Source of the DNA: Alcanivorax sp. S6407
GTDB lineage: Bacteria > Pseudomonadota > Gammaproteobacteria > Pseudomonadales > Alcanivoracaceae
DNA length: 64,000 nucleotides
Direction: 5' to 3'
Assembly: GCF_023016115.1 (NCBI RefSeq)
Contig: NZ_JALKBH010000004.1
Span: forward strand, 453,563 to 517,562
Below the pieces are notes generated by a model, which was not told the DNA's origin, made no database searches, and worked only from the letters and a program-made list of their open reading frames with translations. The stretch's first letter is position 1. Each line of letters begins with the position of its first letter. The translations under genes were made by a program, and so were the position numbers. This document shows positions 44,660-53,234 of this stretch, one piece after another.

Positions 44660-45562
44660 ATGTCAGCCAAAATATCCCTGGATCAGTGGCAAGCGCTGAT
44701 CGCAGTGGTGGATGAAGGCGGTTATGCCAATGCCGCAGAAGCACTGGACAAGAGCCAGTCCGCCATCAGCTATGCGGTGCAGAAGATCGAGACTGAACTG
44801 GGGGTACGCGCCTTTGCCCTGGAAGGCCGCAAGGCCAAGCTGACGGAAACCGGGCAGATGCTGTATCGGCAGGCGAAGATTCTGGTGGATGAAGCGGAAC
44901 GCATCGAGAGCACCGCCATTCAGCTTAGTCAGGGCTGGGAGCCGCTGGTACGGGTGGCGGCGGATGCCCTGTTCCCCCAGCAATGCATGCTCACGGCGCT
45001 GGATGCCTTTGCCCAGCAAAGTCCGCTGACGCGGATCGAATACGTGGAGACCGTGCTGTCCGGGTCTGATGAGGCCCTGCTGCGCAAGGAAGCCGATGTG
45101 GTAGTGAACGCACGGATTCCACCGGGCTTTGTTGGCGAGCCGCTGATGCGGGTGCGCTTTCTTGCCGTGGCAGCGGCGGACCACCCGCTCAACCAGGCGG
45201 AAAGCCTGACCCATGAGGACCTCCGCCAGCATCGCCAGATCGTGATTCGCGATTCCGGCAGTCGCCGCATTGATGCCGGCTGGCTGGGGGCCGAGCAGCG
45301 CTGGACGGTGTCCCATTCTTCCACCCGGATCGCCGCTATTCGCCGCGGCCTGGGCTTTGCCTGGGTGCCGGATGCGGAAATCGGCAACAGCCTGGACACT
45401 GGCGAACTCAAGGTGCTGCCCCTCAGCGAGGGGGTAGAACGCTTTGTGGATCTGCATCTGATCTACGCTGATGGCCAGTACGCCGGTCAGGCCGCCCGCT
45501 TTCTCGGGGAACAGATTCGTCAGGCTGCTGCCAAACCCTGCTCCGGCGTCACGGTTTCCTGA
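44660..45562 (+). CDS. LysR family transcriptional regulator
   Basis: 300 residues. N-terminal winged helix WQALIAVVDEGGYANAAEALDKSQSAISYAVQKIE, then a substrate-binding domain (WEPLVRVAADALFP, EADVVVNARIPPGF, GLGFAWVPDAEI). Divergent from azoR, so likely its regulator, perhaps sensing quinones or electrophiles. The shared region is AT-rich near 44580-44630 with T-N11-A-type candidates, none decisive. Confidence 0.9.
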   Translation: MSAKISLDQWQALIAVVDEGGYANAAEALDKSQSAISYAVQKIETELGVRAFALEGRKAKLTETGQMLYRQAKILVDEAERIESTAIQLSQGWEPLVRVAADALFPQQCMLTALDAFAQQSPLTRIEYVETVLSGSDEALLRKEADVVVNARIPPGFVGEPLMRVRFLAVAAADHPLNQAESLTHEDLRQHRQIVIRDSGSRRIDAGWLGAEQRWTVSHSSTRIAAIRRGLGFAWVPDAEIGNSLDTGELKVLPLSEGVERFVDLHLIYADGQYAGQAARFLGEQIRQAAAKPCSGVTVS

Positions 45563-45607
45563 CTGCCCGCCGGCGATAATGTTTCGACTGGATAGAGGGA
45601 GAACCCC

Positions 45608-46120
45608 ATGCGATCACTGATCCTGTTACTCAACTGCCTGTTGCTCAGCGCCTGCGTCAGCCCGGTGGTGATCGACCAGCAGGGTGATGTGTCGCCGAGT
45701 CGATACCAGACCTACGCCTTCATTGAGCAGGATGAAGACACCCCGCGCGCCCTGGACGATCAACGGGCCCGCAAGGCACTGGAAACCGCCCTGGCGGAAA
45801 AGGGGCTGACGCCAGCGGCAGCGGAGCAGGCAGATATTCAGGTGCGCCATTTCTTCAAACGCGAACAACGCTATGATGGCTCGGTGATGCAGTTCGGATT
45901 TGGTTATGGCTTCAACAATGTCGCGGTAGGTGCCACCACCCCGGTGGAAGGCGAAATGACCGAGGAATTCAAACTGGTAGTCCAACTGGTGGATCCGGCC
46001 AGCAACAATGTGGTGTGGCAGGCCACCAGTCGTGACCGTCTACACGACGAGATGAGCAGTGAGCGGCGCCAGGCCCACATCGATAAGGCCGTGAAGGACA
46101 TGTTCGAACGCTTTCAGTAA
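45608..46120 (+). CDS. DUF4136 lipoprotein
   Basis: 170 residues, lipobox LLSAC. The mature domain has YQTYAFIEQDED, DDQRARKALETALAEKGL, QADIQVRHFFKREQRYDG and VWQATSRDRL, ending with IDKAVKDMFERF: the full DUF4136 pattern. Outer-membrane-associated, function unknown. GGGAG precedes the ATG. Confidence 0.85.
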   Translation: MRSLILLLNCLLLSACVSPVVIDQQGDVSPSRYQTYAFIEQDEDTPRALDDQRARKALETALAEKGLTPAAAEQADIQVRHFFKREQRYDGSVMQFGFGYGFNNVAVGATTPVEGEMTEEFKLVVQLVDPASNNVVWQATSRDRLHDEMSSERRQAHIDKAVKDMFERFQ

Positions 46121-46167
46121 GCTCTGCGCCGACTCAACTCGATATCTTGTTTTTCCTAGGAGCCCGT

Positions 46168-46986
46168 TTGGACGCCGTAATCATCGGGCCCCTGGCCCTG
46201 CCTGCCCCCGCCTTTATCACTCTGATTGCCCTGTTCGCTGCCCTGCTGGCCTGGCAATGGTGGCAAAAACGCCAGCGTGAAGAACAGGGTGACGGGATTC
46301 TCTGGCTGACCGCGCTGAGCGGCCTGCTGGGCGCGCGCCTGGCCTTCCTGTGGCGCTATCAGGATCAGTATGACGGCTTGGGAGCCATGCTGGATGTGCG
46401 TGATGGTGGCTGGTGGTGGCCCGGCGTCCTGCTGGCTTTGCCCGTCATGGGCTGGTGGCTGTGGAAAAGACCGCAGCAGCGGCCTGGGCTGCTGACCGCA
46501 CTGGGCGCTTCCGTAGCCAGCGCCACCCTGGTCACCGGCGTGCTGCTGACCTTGCGCTCGCCGTCAGCGCCCCTTCCCGACGTTACGCTCTACAATCTGC
46601 AGGGTGAGCCTGCCAGCCTGCACAGCCTCACCACCGGCCAACTTACCCTGATCAACCTGTGGGCCAGCTGGTGCCCACCCTGCCGGCGGGAAATGCCGGT
46701 ACTGCAGGCCGCCCAGCAACGTTACCCCGAGCTACGCGTGCTACTGGCCAATCAGGGCGAAGAAACTGACCTGGTACGCCGCTATCTGACCGAGCAGGGG
46801 CTACAATTCAATTTTTTGCTAATGGACCCCCAGACCCTGCTAGGCCAGTATGCCGGCAGCAGCGGCCTGCCATTGACACTATTGGTAGATGCCAACGGCA
46901 ACGAACTGGCGCGCCACTTCGGACCACTGTCCGCCGCCAGCCTGCATCACTTTATCCTGCCCCATCTGCCCGGAGACATTCGATGA
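46168..46986 (+). CDS. Membrane-anchored TlpA-like thiol-disulfide protein
   Basis: 272 residues from TTG 46168 (AGGAG 5 bases upstream; an in-frame TTG at 46147 lacks a site). The first ~130 residues have four hydrophobic segments, with GARLAFLWRYQDQY resembling part of prolipoprotein diacylglyceryl transferase. The C-terminal thioredoxin domain has active site Cys169-Pro-Pro-Cys172 (WASWCPPCRREMP) and cis-Pro GLPLTLLVD. Probably reduces or exchanges disulfides in the periplasm. It overlaps the DsbG-like gene by 4 bp. Confidence 0.8.
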   Translation: MDAVIIGPLALPAPAFITLIALFAALLAWQWWQKRQREEQGDGILWLTALSGLLGARLAFLWRYQDQYDGLGAMLDVRDGGWWWPGVLLALPVMGWWLWKRPQQRPGLLTALGASVASATLVTGVLLTLRSPSAPLPDVTLYNLQGEPASLHSLTTGQLTLINLWASWCPPCRREMPVLQAAQQRYPELRVLLANQGEETDLVRRYLTEQGLQFNFLLMDPQTLLGQYAGSSGLPLTLLVDANGNELARHFGPLSAASLHHFILPHLPGDIR

Positions 46987-47534
46987 CCCCTGCTCGCCTG
47001 CTGCTGATGTTGTTGTTGCTGCCATTACTGGCTCAGGCCAGCAGCGAACCCGACATGGATGCCTTGCTGGAACGCCTTGAGGCGAGCCAGTGGGTGGCAG
47101 AGGGGCCGAAAAAGCCCGAGCGGGTAGCCTACCTGTTCACTGACATGGCCTGCCCGTACTGTGCAAGCCTGTGGCAGAACATGCAGCCGATGGTGAACGA
47201 CCCCGACAACACCCTGCAGGTACGCCATATCATCGTCGGCCTGATTCACCCGAAACGCAGTTTCACCCAGGGCGCCGCCGTGCTCGCCGCCCGCAACCCG
47301 GCCGATGCCCTGGCGCGTCACGAAACGCAATTCCAGCAGGGCGGCATCCGCCCACTGGAACCGGTGCCGCCGGCAGTACGCAGCCAGATCCACAGCAACA
47401 CCGGCCTGATGATCACCCTCGGCCTGCGCGGCACCCCGACCCTGTTCTACCCCGGCCGCAGCGGCAAGTGGTACAGCGCGTCAGGGGTAATCAGTGAGGG
47501 GGATTTGCGGGAGAAAGTGTTTCGACTTCAGTGA
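46983..47534 (+). CDS. DsbC/DsbG-like periplasmic thiol protein
   Basis: 183 residues with signal peptide (to about residue 19). Active site Cys57-Pro-Tyr-Cys60 (FTDMACPYCASLW) and cis-Pro GLRGTPTLFYPGRSG. The dimerisation domain of DsbC/DsbG is nearly absent, so it may act as a monomer. ATGA overlap with the TlpA-like gene indicates coupled translation. The stop codon lies within a GTNAACA heptad. Confidence 0.82.
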   Translation: MTPARLLLMLLLLPLLAQASSEPDMDALLERLEASQWVAEGPKKPERVAYLFTDMACPYCASLWQNMQPMVNDPDNTLQVRHIIVGLIHPKRSFTQGAAVLAARNPADALARHETQFQQGGIRPLEPVPPAVRSQIHSNTGLMITLGLRGTPTLFYPGRSGKWYSASGVISEGDLREKVFRLQ

Positions 47535-47756
47535 ACAGTTAACAGTGAATAGTGAACAGTGCGCGGTAGCGCATTGGGATTACTGAAAGGCAGGAGGCCG
47601 CGCCAGGATCAGGGTGCGGCCTTTTTGTTGGGATCAGTTAACTAACGCCGGCAGTGTTGTAGTGCGATTGCCGCGGTCCAATGCTTTGCGGGAACAGAAG
47701 CCCGCTATCGCGAGCTGTTCACTATTCACTGTTAACTGTTAACTGTTAACTGCTAG
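47531..47756. repeat. Heptad inverted element, GTNAACA class
   Basis: Left arm 47531-47560 (GTGAACA, GTTAACA, GTGAATA, GTGAACA) and right arm 47718-47753 (the inverse, with TGTTAAC units repeated). The ~155-bp core includes a terminator-like stem. It provides stop codons for the genes on both sides: the DsbG-like gene and pyrC'. Confidence 0.93.
47595..47627 (+). terminator. Terminator-like stem inside heptad element
   Basis: GGCCGC and GCGGCC arms with a loop of about 16 bases, followed by TTTTT; lies 60 bp after the DsbG-like stop. Confidence 0.6.
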
Positions 47757-49033
47757 TCGGTTAGCCAACTCACCTTCCCCTGACACACCGTCAGCTTGAC
47801 GCTGCCCTTGAGCACGCTGCGGCGCCAGGGGGAGTTGCTGCCGGCGGAGAGCCAGTGTTCGGCGTAGTCTTTTTCGGCGCTGGCATCCAGCACGCAGAGG
47901 CTGGCCGGACGGCCGGTTTCCAGCTGGCCGGCCTGGATGCCGAGGCAGCGGGCCGGGGCGGCAGTGACCGCGTCCAGCGCCCGCGCCAGATCCAGTTTGC
48001 CTTCGTCCACCAGACCCAGCACCAGTGACAGCAGGGTATCCACCCCGGCCATACCCGGCTTGGTGGCCGGGAACGGGGCGGCCTTGCTGGAGGAACCAAT
48101 CGGGGTGTGCTGGGAACAGATGGCATCGATGGTGCCATCTGCCACCGCTTCCAGCAGAGCCTCGCGATCGTCGCTACTGCGCAGCGGCGGAATCACATGG
48201 CAGTGGCTGTTGAAGCCTTCCAGTGCGGATTCGTCCAGCAACAGGTGCTGGATACTCACGTCCGCCGTCACCGGCAGGCCGCGCTTCTTGGCCGCGCGCA
48301 GCAGGCGCAGGGAGTCACGGCTGGAAATCTGCTGGAAGTGGGCGCGCACGCCCGTGGCCTCCACCAGCAGCAGGTCGCGGGACAGGTCCACGCTTTCAGC
48401 CACTGCCGGAATGCCCGGCAGGCCGAGGCGGGTGGCCACCGGCCCCTCGTGGGCACAGCCACCGGCACTCAGGGCCGCATCCTGGGGACGGAACATCACC
48501 GGCATATCGAAGGTGGCGGCGTATTCCAGACAACGCTTCAGCACCAGGGCATCAGCTACCTTGCCTCCGGCATTGCCCACGGCAATACAACCGGCCTTGG
48601 CCAGGGTGGCCATTTCCGCCAGCTGCTCACCTTTCAGGCCCTGGGTCATGGCCGCGATAGGCAGGATACGGGCGAACCCGGCCTGACCAGCCTGCTCACG
48701 AATCAGCCGCACCACCGCAGTAGAATCCACCGGACCACAATCCGGCTGCGCGGCCATGTGGGTGATACCGCCGGCCGCCGCCGCACGGGTCTCGCTGGTA
48801 ATGTCACCGGTACGGCCACTGCCAGGCAGGGACAAATGCACACAGGCATCCACCAACCCCGGCAGCACCCAGTGGCCTTCCGCTTCGATGATGTCCGCGC
48901 CGGGGGCATCCAGGCTGGCACCAATGCGCACCAGTCTGCCGTTTTCGATCAGCAGGTCGGCCACGTCGTCGCGGCCGGAGGCCGGGTCGATCACCCGGCC
49001 CTTGCGAATCAGGATATGGGCCTTAGCTGCCAT
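47753..49033 (-). CDS. pyrC': Non-catalytic dihydroorotase homologue (PyrC')
   Basis: 426 residues from ATG 49033 (GGGAGG upstream; start lies inside pyrB). Dihydroorotase fold, but the metal motif HxH is [10 protein letters not shown] with Cys64 in place of the first His and Ser in place of the substrate-binding Arg. This matches the inactive PyrC' subunit that holds aspartate transcarbamoylase together in Pseudomonas. Third gene of pyrR-pyrB-pyrC'. The stop codon abuts a heptad repeat. Confidence 0.92.
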   Translation of the reverse strand: MAAKAHILIRKGRVIDPASGRDDVADLLIENGRLVRIGASLDAPGADIIEAEGHWVLPGLVDACVHLSLPGSGRTGDITSETRAAAAGGITHMAAQPDCGPVDSTAVVRLIREQAGQAGFARILPIAAMTQGLKGEQLAEMATLAKAGCIAVGNAGGKVADALVLKRCLEYAATFDMPVMFRPQDAALSAGGCAHEGPVATRLGLPGIPAVAESVDLSRDLLLVEATGVRAHFQQISSRDSLRLLRAAKKRGLPVTADVSIQHLLLDESALEGFNSHCHVIPPLRSSDDREALLEAVADGTIDAICSQHTPIGSSSKAAPFPATKPGMAGVDTLLSLVLGLVDEGKLDLARALDAVTAAPARCLGIQAGQLETGRPASLCVLDASAEKDYAEHWLSAGSNSPWRRSVLKGSVKLTVCQGKVSWLTD

Positions 49034-50021
49034 GAGCACCTCCCGCCGGAGCGCTGTCCTGGCCGCTGATGGCCATGGACATCACCGCCATGCGCACGGC
49101 AATGCCGAAGGTCACCTGATTGAGGATCACCGAGCGGGGGCCATCGGCCACTTCCGAGGCGATCTCCACACCGCGGTTGATGGGACCCGGGTGCATCACG
49201 ATGGCGTCCTCTTTGGCGTATTGCAGTTTTTCGTTGTTGAGCCCGTAAAGGCGGAAGAACTCGCCTTCGCTGGGCAGCAGGGCGGAATCCATACGCTCTT
49301 TCTGAAGGCGCAGCATGATCACCACATCCACGTCTTTCAGGCCGTGGGCCATGTCAGTAAAGACAGTGGCACCCAGCGCCTCGGCATCCACCGGCAACAG
49401 GGTCTTCGGCGCAATCAATCGCACTTCCCCGGCGCCCAGGGTATTGAGGGCATGGACCTGGGAGCGAGCCACCCGCGAGTGCAGGATGTCACCCACGATG
49501 GCCACCTTGAGCCCCTCGAAGCCGCCCTTGTAGTGACGGATGGTGTACATGTCGAGCATGGCCTGGGTGGGGTGGGCGTGGCGCCCGTCACCGGCGTTGA
49601 TCACCGCCACGTTGGGGGTCACTTCATTGGCAATGAAGAACGGCGCCCCGGAGTCCTGGTGGCGCACCACAAACATGTCCGCCGCCATGGCTTCCAGGTT
49701 ACGCAGGGTATCCAGCAGGGTCTCGCCCTTGCTGGTGGCCGATTTGGCGATATCCAGATTGAGCACGTCCGCACTGAGACGCTGGGCCGCCAGCTCGAAG
49801 GTGCTGCGGGTGCGGGTACTGGATTCGAAGAACAGGTTCACCACCGTCTTGCCGCGCAGCAGCGGCACCTTCTTGATCGACCGGCCACCCACGTCCACAA
49901 AGCTGGCGGCGGTGTCGAGAATGTCTTCCAGAAGGGAACGGGGAAGGTGCTCAGTAGTGAGGAAGTGACGGAGCTTGCCGTCGTCGGTCAGTTGTACGCG
50001 GGAGGATGGCGCGAGCGTCAT
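49023..50021 (-). CDS. pyrB: Aspartate carbamoyltransferase catalytic subunit
   Basis: 332 residues. The carbamoyl-phosphate motif [13 protein letters not shown] near residue 62-74, [12 protein letters not shown], and [13 protein letters not shown] near 240. N-terminal extension as in class A ATCases. Second step of pyrimidine synthesis. Start overlaps pyrR by 4 bp; end overlaps pyrC' by 11 bp. Confidence 0.97.
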   Translation of the reverse strand: MTLAPSSRVQLTDDGKLRHFLTTEHLPRSLLEDILDTAASFVDVGGRSIKKVPLLRGKTVVNLFFESSTRTRSTFELAAQRLSADVLNLDIAKSATSKGETLLDTLRNLEAMAADMFVVRHQDSGAPFFIANEVTPNVAVINAGDGRHAHPTQAMLDMYTIRHYKGGFEGLKVAIVGDILHSRVARSQVHALNTLGAGEVRLIAPKTLLPVDAEALGATVFTDMAHGLKDVDVVIMLRLQKERMDSALLPSEGEFFRLYGLNNEKLQYAKEDAIVMHPGPINRGVEIASEVADGPRSVILNQVTFGIAVRMAVMSMAISGQDSAPAGGAHGS

Positions 50022-50527
50022 TCTTCAGGCCTTGTGTCTCGTATCTCCGCCACAAGGGGGGCGGGCCCGCGTAATTCTACCCGCTGATGGGGGGGCAATG
50101 CCAAAGTTTCGCCACAAATATCGGCACGAATCGGCAATTCCCGGTGGCCGATGTCGAACAGCACCACCAGAGTGATGGAGGCTGGCCGACCAAAATCGAA
50201 CAGCTCGTTCATGGCCGCGCGGATGGTCCGGCCAGTCATCAGCACATCATCCACCAGCACGATATGCTTGCCATCGATCTCGAAAGGCAGCTTCGACGGC
50301 GTCACCGTGGCCTTGAGACCGCGGGTATCGAAGTCATCCCGGTAGAAGGCCGGATTCAGTGTGCCCAGCGACAACGGTGCCGCCAGCTTGCTGTTCAGGG
50401 CCTCGGCAACCCAGGCACCACCGGATTCGATCCCCACCAGCACCGGCGATTGATCGGCAAAGCGCTCATCCAGGGCTGCGGCCATGGCCTGCAGATGGGT
50501 CTGCAATTGTTGTTCGTCCCAGCTCAA
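50018..50527 (-). CDS. pyrR: PyrR bifunctional regulator / uracil phosphoribosyltransferase
   Basis: 169 residues from TTG 50527, chosen because GGAGA lies 7 bases upstream and the length matches pseudomonad PyrR; an ATG at 50572 would add 15 residues. PRPP loop [17 protein letters not shown] near residue 90-106; [18 protein letters not shown] at the start. Regulates the pyr operon and may salvage uracil. First gene of the operon. Confidence 0.85.
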   Translation of the reverse strand: MSWDEQQLQTHLQAMAAALDERFADQSPVLVGIESGGAWVAEALNSKLAAPLSLGTLNPAFYRDDFDTRGLKATVTPSKLPFEIDGKHIVLVDDVLMTGRTIRAAMNELFDFGRPASITLVVLFDIGHRELPIRADICGETLALPPHQRVELRGPAPLVAEIRDTRPEE

Positions 50528-51460
50528 GGCTGTTCTCCAGTCATCATTCCACGGTAGGCGCCATGCTCGCATGGCGAAACACCAAGCATGGCGTCTGTTG
50601 TGCCAAGAATAAAGCCTCTCAGGCACATCTCGCGTTTGATCTGGCAGCTGTAGGTACACCAGTTATTCGCTTCGCGCACCCCTTCGGGGCCGCCTTGCAG
50701 GCATTCCTCCGCTCGGTGAAGTGCGAACCTGCGGTGATTGTGGTCCCCACCTGGGTGACTCCGCATCTGCTGAGATGCCATCGCACCATGATACGTGCTT
50801 GTCCTCGCCGGACGGGCCCAAAGGGGGAACTGGCTCCCCCTCTGGACTCCCCGCCACCCCGACTCCGTTCGGCCTGCTCCGCAGGCACACTCCGGTACTC
50901 GCCCTGTGACGGACGCAAAAAAGACTCGCTCCGCTCAGACAGGTTTTTTGCTCTACGCCGTCACAGGGCTCCGTTCCTCGACTCACTCTAACGGGGAAGC
51001 TACTTGCTGATGGCATTGGTACGTTTTCATGGCTAAGCGAGTGAAGGCGGGGGGGCATGCATGTCCTCAATTAGCGGTTTCTACGAAGCCGCTGTAGGAG
51101 CGAGCCTGCTCGCGATCCGAGCCTAAGCGAGGTAAGGATTCCAGAAGCGCCTTTTTGTGCTGACTGTAGGAGTATCTCTCGAGGTGCGAACCGCGCGTCA
51201 GCGCGGAATCGACCGCAGGGCGATCAGGCCATGACCTCCACACCGAATCTCACTGGAGACCAATCTTCTACGATACCCCCATCGCGTGCAGGCACGCTCC
51301 CACAACAGTCAGCTACGCTCTTTACCAAACAATCCGATCAAACCTTTCAGTTTTTTGGGATGGGAGTCATCCCGGCCCTCGCTGTAAGTTTTGTACAGTG
51401 ATGAAACTTGTCCGGTCGCTGCGACTCTAAATTGTGACGGGCATAAACAAGGGATCCGGA
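50528..51460. other. Gene-free, repeat-rich region upstream of pyrR
   Basis: About 930 bp. 50658-50710 resembles the GC module of the 24.6- and 31.0-kb elements (CCCCTTCGGGGCCGC). 50901-50970 is an inverted repeat: GCCCTGTGACGG ... GCAAAAAA pairs with TTTTTTGC ... CCGTCACAGGGC around GACTCGCTCCGCTCAGAC. 51074-51116 has the REP form with CGAAGCCGCTGTAGGAGC, then GGTAAGGATTCCAG (51131-51144); 51166-51218 and 51282-51304 are more REP arms. No coding signal was found. Confidence 0.7.
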
Positions 51461-52024
51461 ATGCCGCTGCGCAACGACAAACAACGCTATGGATGGCTCA
51501 GCATCAGCCTGCACTGGCTGGTGGCCGCCACCGTGCTCAGTCTGTTTGCGCTCGGACTGTGGATGGTGGATCTGGGCTATTACGATGCCTGGTATCGCAA
51601 AGGTCCTGACCTGCATCGCAGCATCGGCATCCTGCTGTTTATGACCATGCTGTTCCGGCTCGCCTGGCGCCTGCTTTCGCCGCCTCCCTCAGCCCTGCCC
51701 AGCCACCAGCGCTGGGAAGTGATTCTGGCGCATCTGGCCCATTGGGCACTCTACGCCCTGTTGTTCATCGCCATGGTCAGCGGCTATCTGATCAGCAGTG
51801 CTGATGGCTCATCGGTCTCCGTGTTCGACTGGTTTGCTGTGCCCTCCATCACCGGTCATCAATCCGGCCTGGAAGACACCGCCGGCGACATCCACGAAAT
51901 CGCGGTCTGGAGCATCATCATCCTCGCCAGCCTGCACGGCCTGGCGGCACTAAAACACCACTTTCTCGATCGGGATGACACCCTGCGCCGCATGCTGGGC
52001 CTGTCACCCCGTCAAACCCCTTGA
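51461..52024 (+). CDS. Cytochrome b561
   Basis: 187 residues from ATG 51461. Four membrane spans with haem ligand candidates His in SISLHWLVAATV and LHRSIGILLFM, then LAHWALYALLFIAMVSGYLIS and DIHEIAVWSIIILASLHGLAAL. Diheme b561 of the CybB type; may reduce superoxide or transfer electrons to quinone. 32 bp before the yceI gene, a common pairing. Confidence 0.9.
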   Translation: MPLRNDKQRYGWLSISLHWLVAATVLSLFALGLWMVDLGYYDAWYRKGPDLHRSIGILLFMTMLFRLAWRLLSPPPSALPSHQRWEVILAHLAHWALYALLFIAMVSGYLISSADGSSVSVFDWFAVPSITGHQSGLEDTAGDIHEIAVWSIIILASLHGLAALKHHFLDRDDTLRRMLGLSPRQTP

Positions 52025-52056
52025 ACATGCACCTGTAACCCTTGAGGAAAGACACC

Positions 52057-52644
52057 ATGATGAACCTGATGAAAAAAACCGGCATTGCTGCCGCCGCGCT
52101 GCTGCTCAGCAACATGGCCTTTGCCGAACCGGCAGGCACCTACCAGTTCGACAAGCAGGGCGCCCACCAGTTTGTGATGTTCAAGATTTCCCACCTGGGT
52201 TACAGCTGGCTGTATGGTCGCTTCAATGATTTCAACGGCACCTTCACCGTGGATGCCGACAACCCGGAAAACAGCAAGGTAGAAGCCACCATCCAGACCG
52301 CCAGCGTGGACTCCAACCACGCCGAGCGTGACAAGCACCTGCGCAGCGATGACTTCCTGGACGTAGACAAGTACCCCACCGCCACCTTCAAGAGCACCAG
52401 CATCGAACAGACCGGCGACGACACCGCCAAAATCACCGGCAACTTCACCCTGCACGGTGTCACCAAGCCGGTGACACTGGACGCGAAAATGATTGGTTAC
52501 GGTGACGACCCGTGGGGCGGCTACCGCATGGGCCTGGAAGCCAGCACCAGCCTGAAACTGGCAGACTTCGGCATCACCAAGAATCTGGGCCCGGCCTCTG
52601 AAACCGTAGACATTATTATTTCGGTGGAAGGTATCAAGAAGTAA
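52057..52644 (+). CDS. yceI: YceI family periplasmic protein
   Basis: 195 residues with signal peptide (to about residue 24, AFAEPAG). Lipocalin-like barrel that binds polyprenyl chains: [57 protein letters not shown]. Often co-transcribed with cytochrome b561 as here; may carry an isoprenoid quinone-like ligand. Confidence 0.93.
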   Translation: MMNLMKKTGIAAAALLLSNMAFAEPAGTYQFDKQGAHQFVMFKISHLGYSWLYGRFNDFNGTFTVDADNPENSKVEATIQTASVDSNHAERDKHLRSDDFLDVDKYPTATFKSTSIEQTGDDTAKITGNFTLHGVTKPVTLDAKMIGYGDDPWGGYRMGLEASTSLKLADFGITKNLGPASETVDIIISVEGIKK

Positions 52645-52659
52645 TTGCGTTTGTGTTAC

Positions 52660-52695
52660 GGCGGAGATGGGCTCACGCCCATTTCCGCCCTACGA
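52660..52695. repeat. Short REP-like hairpin (GCGGAGAT ... ATTTCCGCC)
   Basis: GGCGGAGATGGGC pairs with GCCCATTTCCGCC, ending CTACG; third copy of the unit at 19030 and inside 43801-43938. Confidence 0.85.
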
Positions 52696-52822
52696 CTCAA
52701 TTAGTCTTAGTTCGTCGATGCGGGATAATGACATTCTTTCATCGATATCCAGAATGCAAGACCTAGCCCCATTCAATACGCTCATTCACCCTCCAATAAC
52801 GCTTCGATTTCTTCAGATTCAT

Positions 52823-53110
52823 TTATAGAACTTCTGTTGAAACCACCGAAACAATGAGCAAGAAACCTGTAAAAATCATAACTCCCCGCTTAATTTTTAT
52901 ATGCGCGTCAATAAGCAACTTTTGATCCTTTATGCTTTTTTCATGGACCAAAATCGCTCCAAGCGCTGTCATTTTTCCTGTCAAATGCCAAACCCTCCAG
53001 AATGACATTTCCTCATCCAGGCATTTTGTAACGCTATTAATGATGAGGGCAGCATAAATTAGGAAAATGCCAAAACAAAAAAACATTAATGCAATCAATA
53101 TATTAATCAC
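52823..53110 (-). CDS. Small two-TM protein, unknown
   Basis: 95 residues; hydrophobic segments at about 3-28 (LIALMFFCFGIFLIYAALII) and 74-92. AT-rich, with codon use unlike its neighbours. No family recognised. Part of the insertion between yceI and ruvX. Confidence 0.45.
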   Translation of the reverse strand: MINILIALMFFCFGIFLIYAALIINSVTKCLDEEMSFWRVWHLTGKMTALGAILVHEKSIKDQKLLIDAHIKIKRGVMIFTGFLLIVSVVSTEVL

Positions 53111-53234
53111 TGTTGTAACGCCTATAAATTACGAACAACGCAACGAGGGTCAGGCCTCCCATTTCTCAGAAGCAGGGCCTGCGCCCGACCCAGGTGCCGA
53201 GGTGGTTTTTATTCCTGCGGAAGGGGGCCAGCAA

